From Hyphomicrobiales bacterium (lineage in GTDB: Bacteria > Pseudomonadota > Alphaproteobacteria > Rhizobiales > Rhizobiaceae), in assembly GCA_900489925.1 (NCBI GenBank), contig UEHQ01000029.1, positions 1 to 64,000 of the forward strand: a DNA stretch of 64,000 nucleotides. Reading direction: 5' to 3'. This document shows, in pieces, positions 44,120-52,580 of the stretch (its first letter is position 1; every line of letters begins with the position of its first letter). Under the pieces are notes generated by a model. The model was not told the DNA's origin. It made no database searches and was given only the letters and a program-made list of their open reading frames with translations. The position numbers and the translations under genes are program-made.

Positions 44120-45037
44120 ATGCCCGATTCCGCCCTCATCGAAACCGTTCGCGACTTCAACCGCTTCTACACCAACTTCCTCGGTGTCCTGAACCGAGCC
44201 TATCTCGACACGCCGTTCACCCTCACGGATGCGCGGGTGCTCTTCGAGATCGGCTCCCGGAACGGCGTCAGCGCCTCTGTCTTGACGCGCGACCTCCAGC
44301 TCGACGCTGCCTATCTGAGCCGTATCCTCAAGCGTTTTCGCGGCGAAGGACTGATCGAGACGGCATCCGATCCTGATGACATGCGAAGCCAGATCATCAG
44401 TGTCACCGATAAGGGACGCGATCAATTTCAGGAGCTTGGAAGGCGCTCGAATGTCCAGATCGCCGAGCGCTTCGACACGCTTGCGGCGGGGGCACCGCAA
44501 AGCATCGTCACCGCCATGACCACGATCCGCGCACTGCTGGAACCGAACGCCGCGCCGCCGGCGGCGATCCTCCGTCCACACCGCGCCGGCGACATGGGCT
44601 GGATCGTACAGAGCCAGGCGAAAGCCTACACGGAGGAATACGGCTGGGACATGCGCTTCGAAGGACTGGTTGCGGACGTGGCCGGCAAGTTTCTGACCAA
44701 CTTCAATCCGGCCATGGAATATTGCTGGATCGCCGAGCGCGCTGGCGTCAACATCGGCTCTGTCCTGATCGCCAACGGCGGCGACGGCATCGCCAAGCTT
44801 CGGCTGCTCTATGTCGACAAGGCAGCGCGCGGCCTTGGGCTTGGCAAGACGCTGGTCGATGAATGCATTCGCTTCGCCAAGGCAAGGCAATATCGCCAGC
44901 TATCGCTGTGGACGAACGACATCCTCCACGCGGCCCGCGGCATCTACGTCAAGGCAGGCTTCCGCCTTGTCTCCGAAGAGAGACATTGCATGTTCGGCCG
45001 CGAGGAAAACGGCCAGACCTGGGTTCTGGATCTGTAA
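44120..45037 (+). CDS. Bifunctional MarR-type regulator and GNAT acetyltransferase
   Basis: A 305-residue fusion. The N-terminal MarR winged helix (about residues 5-140) includes LTDARVLFEIGSRNGVSAS and LDAAYLSRILKRFRGEGLIE. The C-terminal GNAT acetyltransferase (about 150-305) includes LRLLYVDKAARGLGLGKTLV with the acetyl-CoA loop (RGLGLGK) and a final AGFRLVSEERH strand. AGGAG lies 9 bases before ATG 44120. Fusions of this kind are known in proteobacteria; the acetylated substrate is unknown but may be the signal sensed. It is followed by a TetR gene 62 bases on. Confidence 0.92.
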   Translation: MPDSALIETVRDFNRFYTNFLGVLNRAYLDTPFTLTDARVLFEIGSRNGVSASVLTRDLQLDAAYLSRILKRFRGEGLIETASDPDDMRSQIISVTDKGRDQFQELGRRSNVQIAERFDTLAAGAPQSIVTAMTTIRALLEPNAAPPAAILRPHRAGDMGWIVQSQAKAYTEEYGWDMRFEGLVADVAGKFLTNFNPAMEYCWIAERAGVNIGSVLIANGGDGIAKLRLLYVDKAARGLGLGKTLVDECIRFAKARQYRQLSLWTNDILHAARGIYVKAGFRLVSEERHCMFGREENGQTWVLDL

Positions 45038-45098
45038 TCCGCACTCGGCTCGAAAGCTTCGCTTGATTTGGAAACGAACATTCCCTAATTAAGTCGTC

Positions 45099-45716
45099 AT
45101 GACGACCGAAACTCTTGAATCAAAGAACCGAGCACGTGGCCGCCCGCGCGAATTCGATGCGGATGCCGCGCTGGACAAGGCGCTTGCCGTCTTTTCCGAG
45201 CGCGGCTACCACGCCGCCTCCATCAGCGAACTGACCGAAGCGATGGAACTCGCCTCCGGCAGCGTCTACAAGGCGTTCAAGGACAAGCGTGGCATCTTTC
45301 TTGCCGCCTTCGATCGCTACCGAAAGGTCCGGCGCAGCATCCTCGATGCGCGATTGGCAACGGTTGAGACTGGCCGCGAGAAGGTCCGCGAAGTCCTTGC
45401 CTACTATGCCGCCTCCTCCCATGGCGAATCCGGCCGGCGCGGATGCCTTGTCGTAGGCAGCGCCAACGAACTGGCGATTTTCGATGAGGAAGCTGCCGAA
45501 CGTGTCGCTGCGGCCTTTGATGCCAATGAAAAACTGATCCTGGATCTTGTTTGGCTCGGCCAGGCGGACGGCTCGATTTCCTTAGCCATCGACAGCGAGA
45601 CGACCGCCCGCGCGCTACTGTGCCTGACGAAAGGCATGCGCGTCGTCGGAAAGACCGGGCGCACCGAGAACGACATGGCAAATGTTGCCGAGGCAGCCAT
45701 GAGGCTTCTGGGGTGA
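45099..45716 (+). CDS. TetR/AcrR family regulator
   Basis: A 205-residue regulator with the HTH at about residues 22-68: FDADAALDKALAVFSERGYH, ISELTEAMELASGSVYKAFKDKRG. The C-terminal domain contains GRRGCLVVGSANEL, which fits the TetR_C_16-like/YbiH group that responds to small electrophiles or quinones. The start ATG has no strong ribosome site. The MFS gene begins 75 bases after its stop on the same strand and is a likely target of the repressor. Confidence 0.9.
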   Translation: MTTETLESKNRARGRPREFDADAALDKALAVFSERGYHAASISELTEAMELASGSVYKAFKDKRGIFLAAFDRYRKVRRSILDARLATVETGREKVREVLAYYAASSHGESGRRGCLVVGSANELAIFDEEAAERVAAAFDANEKLILDLVWLGQADGSISLAIDSETTARALLCLTKGMRVVGKTGRTENDMANVAEAAMRLLG

Positions 45717-45790
45717 CCATTTCATCACGCGAGCGCCCCCTCCCGCTCGCCGACACACCGACAATCTGATCCTCCCATCGGAGTCCTAGC

Positions 45791-47008
45791 ATGAGCCTAT
45801 CTGCCACAACGCGCGAAGCCGTCACCCCCCAGTCGATTTCGCCCCTGATGACATTCCTGTTTGCCGCGGCCTGCGGCCTGGTTGCCGCCAACCTCTACTA
45901 TGGCCAGCCGCTCGCAGGCCCGATCAGCGCCTCGCTCGGCTTCAGCCCGGCGGCAACGGGGTTGATCGTGACCCTGACGCAGATCGGCTATGGCCTCGGC
46001 CTGTTGCTTATCGTCCCGCTCGGCGACCTTCTGGAAAACCGCAAACTCGTCCTGACGCTGATCGCCGTCTCCGCACTGGCTCTCGTCGGTGCGGGATTGG
46101 CGTCGACGCCGATGATGTTTCTTGCCGCTTCGCTTTGCATCGGCCTGGCATCGGTTGCTGTGCAGGTACTTGTTCCCTTCGCGGCCAACATGGCGCCCGA
46201 CGCCACGCGCGGCAGGGTCGTCGGCAACGTCATGAGCGGCCTTCTCTGTGGCATCATGCTTGCGCGCCCCTTCGCGAGCTTCCTGGCCGAAGCGACCTCC
46301 TGGCACACGGTCTACTTCGCAACGGCAGCGATCATGGTCCTGCTGGTAGCGATCCTGCGCGTCAAACTGCCGGTTCGCGTTCCCCACACCAAGCTGAGCT
46401 ATGGCGAGCTGCTTGCCTCAATGGCTCACCTCGCCCTCCACTCCCGAGTCTTGCAGCGCCGCGCGCTCTATCAAGCCGGGATGTTCGGCGCCTTCAGCCT
46501 GTTCTGGACGACGACGCCGCTGCTTCTGGCCGGCCCGGAGTTCGGTCTGTCTCAGAACGGGATTGCGCTGTTTGCCCTGGCCGGCGCCGCCGGCGCCATC
46601 GCCTCGCCGATCGCCGGACGTCTTGCCGATCGTGGCCTGACGAAGATTGCCTCGGCCCTCGCCATGCTGCTCGGAATGACCGCGTTCCTCATCGGCCACT
46701 TTGCCGCCGATGGTTCGATGGCAGCCCTGCTTCTGCTCACGGCTGCAGCAATCCTGCTGGACTTCGGCGTCACCACCAATCTCGTTGTCGGTCAGAGAGC
46801 GATCTACGCAATCAGCCCCGAACACCGAAGCCGCCTCAATGGGCTCTTCATGGCGACGTTCTTTGCCGGAGGCGCCTTCGGCTCGGCGATCGGCGGCTGG
46901 GCGTTCGCCACTGGCGGCTGGGCAATGACGGCCTGGATCGGCCTGTGCTTCCCCACCTTCGCCTTCCTGCTGTTTCTGACGGAAGGCCGCCAGCTGAAGG
47001 CGGCTTAG
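45791..47008 (+). CDS. MFS transporter (drug efflux type)
   Basis: A 405-residue 12-TM carrier. Loop 2-3 carries PLGDLLENRKL, a form of the MFS motif A, and AANLYYGQPLAGPISASLGF marks the YnfM/NepI-like branch of small-molecule exporters. GGAG precedes ATG 45791. Pairing with the TetR gene upstream suggests inducible efflux of a toxic compound. The stop overlaps the stop of the convergent HxlR gene by three bases. Confidence 0.91.
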   Translation: MSLSATTREAVTPQSISPLMTFLFAAACGLVAANLYYGQPLAGPISASLGFSPAATGLIVTLTQIGYGLGLLLIVPLGDLLENRKLVLTLIAVSALALVGAGLASTPMMFLAASLCIGLASVAVQVLVPFAANMAPDATRGRVVGNVMSGLLCGIMLARPFASFLAEATSWHTVYFATAAIMVLLVAILRVKLPVRVPHTKLSYGELLASMAHLALHSRVLQRRALYQAGMFGAFSLFWTTTPLLLAGPEFGLSQNGIALFALAGAAGAIASPIAGRLADRGLTKIASALAMLLGMTAFLIGHFAADGSMAALLLLTAAAILLDFGVTTNLVVGQRAIYAISPEHRSRLNGLFMATFFAGGAFGSAIGGWAFATGGWAMTAWIGLCFPTFAFLLFLTEGRQLKAA

Positions 47009-47424
47009 GCTTCAGCTGAATCGAAGCGCAGACGCGCGGAGCGAACCGCATCATGGTTCGCCTCCGCCCAGTTCAGCAACAGGGCCAGCGTTCCATACAG
47101 CGATCGACCGAGATCCGTCAGGCGATACTCGACGCTCGGCGGCTTGGTTGGAAACACCTCACGCTCGACGTAACCGTCACGCTGCAGATCGCGCAGCGTC
47201 TGTGTCAGCATCCGCTGCGAAATATCCGGGATCATCCGTCGCAGCTCGCCAAAACGATAGGGGCGCTGCGACAGCGCCTCCAGCATCAGCGTCGACCACT
47301 TCCCGCCAATCTGCTGCATCATGTCCCTTACGGGGCAGTTGTTGAAGTCGAGCGCGCTCAGGTCGACCTCACGCCGGATCCTTGCCTCGGACTTGCTCTT
47401 CAGATTGACGACTGCGCCACCCAT
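47005..47424 (-). CDS. HxlR family transcriptional regulator (YtfH/QorR-like)
   Basis: A 139-residue winged-helix regulator. The family core is NCPVRDMMQQIGGKWSTLML, FGELRRMIPDISQRMLTQTL and the wing PPSVEYRLTDLG (about residues 29-108). Cys30 is at the position used for redox sensing in several HxlR proteins. It is divergent from a QorB-like gene 120 bases away, the same pairing as ytfH/ytfG (qorB) in E. coli, which supports control of that gene. Two inverted repeats lie in the shared promoter region. Confidence 0.9.
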   Translation of the reverse strand: MGGAVVNLKSKSEARIRREVDLSALDFNNCPVRDMMQQIGGKWSTLMLEALSQRPYRFGELRRMIPDISQRMLTQTLRDLQRDGYVEREVFPTKPPSVEYRLTDLGRSLYGTLALLLNWAEANHDAVRSARLRFDSAEA

Positions 47425-47493
47425 GCGTGGTTCCCTTTTGGTAACGTATGGCCCAAAAACTGCCTGCTTTACAGCGTCGCGTCAATTCCTATT

Positions 47494-47517
47494 CTAGTGC
47501 TAGTCTCTTTTTGAGAC
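47494..47517. promoter_or_regulatory. Adjacent inverted repeats in the HxlR/QorB divergent promoter
   Basis: CTAGTGCTAG (47494-47503) and GTCTC-ttttt-GAGAC (47503-47517) touch each other, 27 bases before the QorB-like start. They are plausible half-sites for the HxlR dimer. Binding is inferred. Confidence 0.5.
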
Positions 47518-47543
47518 CACAAAGCGAACCTAGAGGCAATCAC

Positions 47544-48431
47544 ATGAGCGACACCATTCTCGTTACCGGCGCAGCCGGCCAGCTCGGCCAGCGTGTCATC
47601 CACCACCTGCTCGAAACCTACAAGGTTCCGGCGGCCAAACTCGTCGCCGCCACGCGCGATCCCGCCAAGCTTGCGGACCTTGCCGCCAAGGGCGTCGCCA
47701 CCCGCAAGGCGGACTTCGACGACGCAGCAACGCTTGAAGCGGCATTCCAGGGTGTCGACCGGCTGCTGATCATCAGCACAGACGCACTTGCTGTACCGGG
47801 TCAGCGCCTGAAGCAGCACACGGCCGCCGTGAGCGCCGCCGTCAAGGCCGGCGTAAAGCACATCGCCTACACCTCGATGCCGTCGCCGGACAAGTCGCTG
47901 GTGACCTTTGCTCCGGACCACCTGGGAACAGAGAACGCGATCAAGGCAAGCGGCCTAGCCTACACGATCCTTCGCGACGCATGGTACATGGACAACTACC
48001 TGCATGGCATGCCGCACAATCTGCAGTCCGGCACGTGGTACACGTCCAGCGGTGACGGCAAGGTACCAAACATTTCTCGTGAAGATTGCGCGCTTGCGAT
48101 TGCAGCAGCCCTGGCGTCGGGCTCCAGCGACAGCGCCACCTATACGCTGACGGGCTCGGAATCGCTCAACGCCAACCAGATCGCAGCCATCGTCGCCGAG
48201 GCTGCCGGCAAGCCACTTGCGGCTGTGGCGGTCACCGACGAACAGCTTGGACAGGGCATGCGCGGCGCAGGTCTTCCCGATTTCGTCGCCGATATGCTGG
48301 TATCCGCCGATGCCAACATCCGTGCCGGCAACTTCGACCTTGTGACCAGCGACTTCACCAAGCTCACGGGCAAGCAACCCGAAACGCTGAAGGCCTTCTT
48401 CGTGGCGCACAAGGCCGCCCTGATCGCCTGA
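47544..48431 (+). CDS. qorB: NmrA-like SDR, quinone oxidoreductase QorB type
   Basis: A 295-residue extended short-chain dehydrogenase. The NADP motif TGAAGQLGQRV is at about residues 8-18. AATRDPAKLADL selects NADPH, and VDRLLIISTDALAVPGQRLK and YTSMPSP match QorB/YtfG. There is no YxxxK active site, as usual in this NmrA-like group. QorB reduces quinones with NADPH. ATG 47544 has a modest AGAGG site. It is paired with a divergent HxlR regulator and ends in a strong hairpin shared with pdxJ. Confidence 0.88.
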   Translation: MSDTILVTGAAGQLGQRVIHHLLETYKVPAAKLVAATRDPAKLADLAAKGVATRKADFDDAATLEAAFQGVDRLLIISTDALAVPGQRLKQHTAAVSAAVKAGVKHIAYTSMPSPDKSLVTFAPDHLGTENAIKASGLAYTILRDAWYMDNYLHGMPHNLQSGTWYTSSGDGKVPNISREDCALAIAAALASGSSDSATYTLTGSESLNANQIAAIVAEAAGKPLAAVAVTDEQLGQGMRGAGLPDFVADMLVSADANIRAGNFDLVTSDFTKLTGKQPETLKAFFVAHKAALIA

Positions 48432-48441
48432 TTTTTGACAG

Positions 48442-48469
48442 CGCCCGCCCTGCACAGCATGGGCGGGCG
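48442..48469. terminator. Terminator hairpin between qorB-like gene and pdxJ
   Basis: CGCCCGCCC (48442-48450) pairs perfectly with GGGCGGGCG (48461-48469) around a 10-base loop, between two convergent stops. An ATTTTTG run lies upstream, which on the pdxJ transcript gives A residues rather than U. Confidence 0.68.
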
Positions 48470-48480
48470 TTGACCCTATG

Positions 48481-49233
48481 CTAGATCTTCTGTCCGCAGG
48501 CTCGGCAGAAGCGCCGCACCGTTTCGGCCATGCCATATTCGAGTGCATCGGCGGTCAAACCGTGACCGATCGACACTTCGGCAAGCTTCGGAATGCGCTT
48601 CACAAGCGGCGGAAGATTGGCAACTGTCAGATCGTGCCCGGCATTGACGCCCAATCCAAGCGCAAGTGCCGCATCCGCGGTCTTCCCAAGCGCTTCGAGG
48701 ATCGGCCCAGCCCGCTCCGGCGCGTCGTAGCAGCCGCCATAGGGTCCGGTGTAGAGTTCGATTCGGTCCGCGCCCACCGCCTTGGCAATCGCCACGGCCT
48801 CGGCGTCGCCGTCGCCATCGGCAAACAGCGACACGCGGGTTCCTGTCTTCTTCAGGCGCGCGATGACATCGGTCAGCAGATCGCGATGCTTGCGGAAATC
48901 CCAACCGTGGTCGGAGGTCGCCTGTGACGGATCGTCAGGCACCAGCGTCACCTGTTCCGGTGCGGCACTGGCGCAGAGTTCCAGAAACTCCTCCGTCGGA
49001 TATCCCTCGATGTTGAATTCGGCATTTGGGAACTCGTCATCGATCAGGTTGCGAATTACAGGCAGATCGGAGAAGCGGATATGCCGCTGGTCCGGCCGTG
49101 GATGCACCGTCAAGCCGCTTGCCCCTGCCTTCAACGCTATTCGCCCGAGATGCTCGACACTCGGCCAAGGAAGGTCGCGGCGATTGCGCAGCATGGCGAC
49201 GGCATTGAGATTCACGGAAAGGGTTGTCGGCAT
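48481..49233 (-). CDS. pdxJ: Pyridoxine 5'-phosphate synthase
   Basis: A 250-residue TIM-barrel enzyme. It opens TTLSVNLNAVAMLRNRRD. LTVHPRPDQRHI is the substrate-binding His/Arg block, FNIEGYPT and VTLVPD follow, and GVNAGHDLT and EVSIGHGLTADAL close the barrel. PdxJ condenses 1-deoxyxylulose 5-phosphate with 3-amino-2-oxopropyl phosphate to make pyridoxine 5'-phosphate. Start MPTTLSV (49233) is preferred by family comparison; an ATG four codons upstream is possible. It is convergent with the qorB-like gene. Confidence 0.96.
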   Translation of the reverse strand: MPTTLSVNLNAVAMLRNRRDLPWPSVEHLGRIALKAGASGLTVHPRPDQRHIRFSDLPVIRNLIDDEFPNAEFNIEGYPTEEFLELCASAAPEQVTLVPDDPSQATSDHGWDFRKHRDLLTDVIARLKKTGTRVSLFADGDGDAEAVAIAKAVGADRIELYTGPYGGCYDAPERAGPILEALGKTADAALALGLGVNAGHDLTVANLPPLVKRIPKLAEVSIGHGLTADALEYGMAETVRRFCRACGQKI

Positions 49234-49662
49234 TGGTGTTTCCATTGAAGCGATGGCTGCACCGCTTTTAAGCCAATGCAACGCTCGGGGCCAACGAGAT
49301 TCATGCATGAGTGCATGTGAATTTCTGATGACCGGGCGCAAACGTCCCCGACGCGACGGATGGAAGTAGTATCCGTTCGATTTTCGGAGATTAAACGATT
49401 AAAATACAAACACCTGCGCAACCAAAGCAAACATTCCGGCACGGACTGCAATCAGCCGATTACATTGCCATCCAAATTAGAAGTCACTATTTTTAAGACT
49501 AACAAAAGGTATCCGGCACGGGTAATCTGAACACAATGCAACAGAGAAATACGCGACCGTTGCTTCGAAGAACAAAATAGTACGCCTAGAGGAAAACCCC
49601 ACTCGACCGCGTTCCTTTCGTCGCAGTGTGTGAGCTGCACGAAGTGCACAACAGGAGGGTTC
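49234..49662. other. AT-rich divergent regulatory stretch
   Basis: About 430 bases between pdxJ and the MerR-LuxR gene, clearly richer in A and T than the rest of the window (49380-49600 especially). It must contain promoters in both directions. Short minus-strand frames at 49452-49704 are chance. AGGAGGG at the right edge is the ribosome site of the regulator gene. The length and AT content suggest a long untranslated leader or multiple binding sites. Confidence 0.5.
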
Positions 49663-50358
49663 ATGGCAGACAGTTTCAAGCAGACGCTTACTCAGGGGTC
49701 GCAAGGCGCTCCGCCGCGTCCTCGAGCAAAAATGCCGTTTCTGCCGTTCATTGCCCTGCCGCGGGAACTACCGCCGGGTCGCGTGCCGATCGCGGACATG
49801 GCAAATGCGTTTGGGGTGACGCACAGGACATTGCACTTCTACGAGGAAAAGGGGCTGATTTCCTCGAGCAGGATCGGGCTGATGCGGGTCTACGACGCGT
49901 CCGAAGTCATGCAGATGGCCGTGATCAACGTCTGTCGTGAGACCGGCATGGCCGTCGCGGTCATCCAGGAACTGATGAACGAGCTTTGTGCGGTGGAATC
50001 ACAGCACACCGCCGAAGCCGTGTTTCGCTCGGCACTTGCGGCCCGCAAGCGGGAACTGAGCGCGGAGATGTCAACACTACATCGCCAGCTGCAGCAGGTC
50101 GCCGAACTGCTGGATAGCAACTCGGAAGATGATGGTCCGCACAACGACAATGCGGCCGAGCAGGCTCTGACCGATCAGGAGCTTCGCTGCCTTGCACTGA
50201 TGGCCGAAGGGCTATCGACGCAAAAGATCGGACGCCACCTCGATCTCAACGAGGGCGAAGCAAAGTCCATCGAAGCATCGATCATCACCAAACTCCGGGC
50301 GAACAACCGGTTTCAGGCCATTACCAAGGCCGTTCTGCTCGGGGTGGTCCAAGTCTGA
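49663..50358 (+). CDS. MerR-type N-terminus fused to LuxR-type C-terminal HTH regulator
   Basis: A 231-residue regulator with two different DNA-binding domains. Residues about 43-110 form a MerR winged helix (PIADMANAFGVTHRTLHFYE, then GLISSSRIGLMRVYDASEVM). A helical coiled-coil-like stretch runs at 118-152. Residues 168-229 form a LuxR/GerE helix-turn-helix (ALTDQELRCLALMAEGLSTQ, KIGRHLDL, then SIEASIITKLRANNR). No Cys arrangement for metal sensing is seen. AGGAGGG lies 6 bases before ATG 49663. Its targets are unknown; the long AT-rich upstream region suggests tight control of its own gene. Confidence 0.85.
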   Translation: MADSFKQTLTQGSQGAPPRPRAKMPFLPFIALPRELPPGRVPIADMANAFGVTHRTLHFYEEKGLISSSRIGLMRVYDASEVMQMAVINVCRETGMAVAVIQELMNELCAVESQHTAEAVFRSALAARKRELSAEMSTLHRQLQQVAELLDSNSEDDGPHNDNAAEQALTDQELRCLALMAEGLSTQKIGRHLDLNEGEAKSIEASIITKLRANNRFQAITKAVLLGVVQV

Positions 50359-50399
50359 CGTTCCGCAACCCTTGAAGCGGCCGCCACCGCATCAAACTC

Positions 50400-51527
50400 C
50401 TAGCGAACGATTGTCAGCGTTTCCGCTGCACGCGTGATGGCCGTATAGAGCCAGCGCTCCCGGGTGTCTCGAAACGCCCAGCTTTCATCGAACAGAACAA
50501 CATTGTTCCATTGCGAACCCTGCGCCTTGTGCACGGTCAGCGCATAGCCATAGTCGAACTCGTCGTAGCGCTTGCGGGTATTCCACGGAATTTCCCCCTC
50601 GACATCCTCGAAGGCCTGCTTGAGCAGCTTGATCTTGGCTGCACCGCGATCCATGTCGTCGTCCTCGGGACGGATCAGCAAGTTGATGCCGGGCTTCGTC
50701 GTCTCCCGGGAGGAGGTCATTACCTGCCATAGCGAACCGTTGAGCAGTCCCTTCGCCGGGTCATTGCGCAGGCACACGAGCTTGTCGCCGGTCTGCGGAT
50801 AGTCAGCCGTGAAGCCCTTCAACTCGCGCAGGCGCTGATTGTAGCGGCGGCGCGTCCGATTGGTTCCGACCAGAACCTGATCCGCATCCAGCACCAGTGA
50901 CTGCGTCACGTCGTTCTTGGAAATCACCTTCGCGGTGCCATAGTCGCCATGGGCGATCTCATTGCCCTCACGCACCTGCATCGCAAGCTTGATGATCGGG
51001 TTGTCGCGCGCCTGGCGGTGAATGTCGGTTAGCAGGTAGTCGGGATCCTGGTTGGTGAAGTAGCCGCCGCCGGAAACGGGCGGCAGCTGCCCGGGATCGC
51101 CGAGAACGAGGATCGGCGTACCGAAACTCATCAGGTCCTTGCCGAGCGCCTCGTCCACCATCGAGCATTCATCGACGATGATCAGCGCGGCTTTCGCAAC
51201 CGGGCTCTGCCGGTTGATGGAAAACATCGGCGCGATCGACGTCTTGCCCGTCTCTTCGTCCTCGACCGCCTCCTCGCCGCGAGGGCGATAGATCAAGGAA
51301 TGAAGCGTCTTGGCATTGCTGGCGCCTCTGGAACGCAGGACCTGCGCCGCTTTGCCGGTGAACGCCGCAAACAGCACATCGCCGTCGACATGTTCGGCGA
51401 AATGCCGCGCAAGCGTGGTCTTCCCCGTTCCGGCATAGCCGAACAGGCGGAAAATCGGTGACTTCCCCTCCTTCAGCCATTTGGAAACGGCCTTCAGGGC
51501 GTCATCTTGTTGCGGAGCGAATTGCAT
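50400..51527 (-). CDS. ATP-dependent RecD-like DNA helicase
   Basis: A 375-residue SF1 helicase. Walker A is FGYAGTGKTTLAR (about residues 28-40), motif Ia is AAFTGKAAQVLRSRG, and Walker B is LIIVDECSMVD. Motif III is LVLGDPGQLPPV, with a C-terminal UvrD-like motif V/VI region YALTVHKAQGSQW and LYTAITRAAETL. It lacks RecD's long N-terminus and resembles phage Dda/RecD2-like short helicases. The start is uncertain: ATG 51527 begins the conserved MQFAPQQ, while a TTG at 51569 has CGGGAG upstream. Role in repair or replication restart is inferred. It is divergent from the secreted-protein gene. Confidence 0.9.
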   Translation of the reverse strand: MQFAPQQDDALKAVSKWLKEGKSPIFRLFGYAGTGKTTLARHFAEHVDGDVLFAAFTGKAAQVLRSRGASNAKTLHSLIYRPRGEEAVEDEETGKTSIAPMFSINRQSPVAKAALIIVDECSMVDEALGKDLMSFGTPILVLGDPGQLPPVSGGGYFTNQDPDYLLTDIHRQARDNPIIKLAMQVREGNEIAHGDYGTAKVISKNDVTQSLVLDADQVLVGTNRTRRRYNQRLRELKGFTADYPQTGDKLVCLRNDPAKGLLNGSLWQVMTSSRETTKPGINLLIRPEDDDMDRGAAKIKLLKQAFEDVEGEIPWNTRKRYDEFDYGYALTVHKAQGSQWNNVVLFDESWAFRDTRERWLYTAITRAAETLTIVR

Positions 51528-51662
51528 GGTCAGCGACTTGGCAGGATTCGCTTGGGATAGGCAACTCAAAAACTCCCGAGATGCCGGGAATAAAATGGCC
51601 CTCGCCCGTGTCTCATGTCCGGCAACGCAAGAAAGCCTGCCCTAACGTGTGAGGAGAAAACC

Positions 51663-52043
51663 ATGAAGTCCCTAACCACGCTGATCGTATTGGCTGCGCT
51701 GTCAGCCGCTGCAACGCCCGCTTTCGCCGACGCTCCGGTCAAGACCGTCGATTCCGCCAAGGGCAAGGTCCTGGCCGGCGAAAACGGCATGGCGCTCTAC
51801 ACCTTCAAGAAGGATACGATGGGCGTATCCAACTGCTACGACGATTGCGCCAAGGCATGGCCTCCGCTGCTGGCAGTTGGCAATGTGAAGGCAGAAGGGG
51901 CATACTCGCTCATCGAACGCAAGGACGGGACCAGGCAATGGGCCAAGGATGGCATGCCGCTCTATTTCTGGGTCAAGGACAAGAAGATGGGCGATGTCAC
52001 TGGTGATGGCTTCAAGGATGTTTGGGATGTTGCAAAGCCTTGA
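51663..52043 (+). CDS. Secreted COG4315-type repeat protein
   Basis: A 126-residue exported protein. The signal peptide covers about residues 1-22 (cleavage AFA-DA). The mature part contains two copies of the PF03640 motif: GMALYTFKKDTMGVSNCYDD with AWPPL, and GMPLYFWVKDKKMGD with DVWDV. The Cys pair in NCYDDCA could form a disulfide. GAGGAG precedes ATG 51663. Function of the family is unknown, though it is often found near oxidative-stress sigma factors. Here it lies 21 bases upstream of an ECF sigma gene on the same strand and probably shares its operon. Confidence 0.88.
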   Translation: MKSLTTLIVLAALSAAATPAFADAPVKTVDSAKGKVLAGENGMALYTFKKDTMGVSNCYDDCAKAWPPLLAVGNVKAEGAYSLIERKDGTRQWAKDGMPLYFWVKDKKMGDVTGDGFKDVWDVAKP

Positions 52044-52064
52044 GCGGCGGACGGGGCGACGCGC

Positions 52065-52580
52065 ATGAAGCCACCCGCTTCTGAAAGCTTCGAGGGCCAG
52101 GTCCTGGCCCTCCTCCCGTCGCTAAGGCGCTATTCCAGGAGCCTGACGCGCTCCGATAGCGACGGCGAAGACCTGCTGCAGGATTGTGTCGAAAAGGTCC
52201 TTGCCCGGCGCGGCCAGTGGCGTGGCCTCAACCTGCGCGGCTGGGTCCTGACGATCATGACGAACCTCTACCGCAACGGGCGTCGCAAGAACACCGCCAA
52301 CGCATTTGTGGACATGGACGGGGCGGAGAACCTGGCAGCTGTGGAACAACCATCGGACCCGCTCGAGCGCTCCCGGCTGGAAGGCGCGTTGAACGCCCTG
52401 TCGGAGGAAAACCGGGCGGTGCTCATGCTCGTCGTCATGGAGGGCTACACCTACCAGCAGGTGGCCGACATGCTCGACATCCCGATCGGAACCGTCATGT
52501 CCCGCCTGTCGCGTGCCCGCCAGAAGATCGCGGAGCAATTGCGCGCGGACAATATCATTGCGCTTCGGAGACCGAAATGA
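52065..52580 (+). CDS. ECF-type RNA polymerase sigma factor
   Basis: A 171-residue sigma-70 ECF protein. Region 2 spans about residues 12-75 (LLPSLRRYSRSLTRSDSDGE, DLLQDCVEKVL), including the DLxQ core-binding motif. Region 4 spans about 108-160 (NALSEENRAVLMLVVMEGYT, YQQVADMLDIPIGTVMSRLSRAR). It directs polymerase to stress-type promoters. Its stop overlaps the anti-sigma start as ATGA, so the antagonist is made with it. No strong ribosome site precedes its ATG, 21 bases after the secreted protein gene. Confidence 0.93.
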   Translation: MKPPASESFEGQVLALLPSLRRYSRSLTRSDSDGEDLLQDCVEKVLARRGQWRGLNLRGWVLTIMTNLYRNGRRKNTANAFVDMDGAENLAAVEQPSDPLERSRLEGALNALSEENRAVLMLVVMEGYTYQQVADMLDIPIGTVMSRLSRARQKIAEQLRADNIIALRRPK

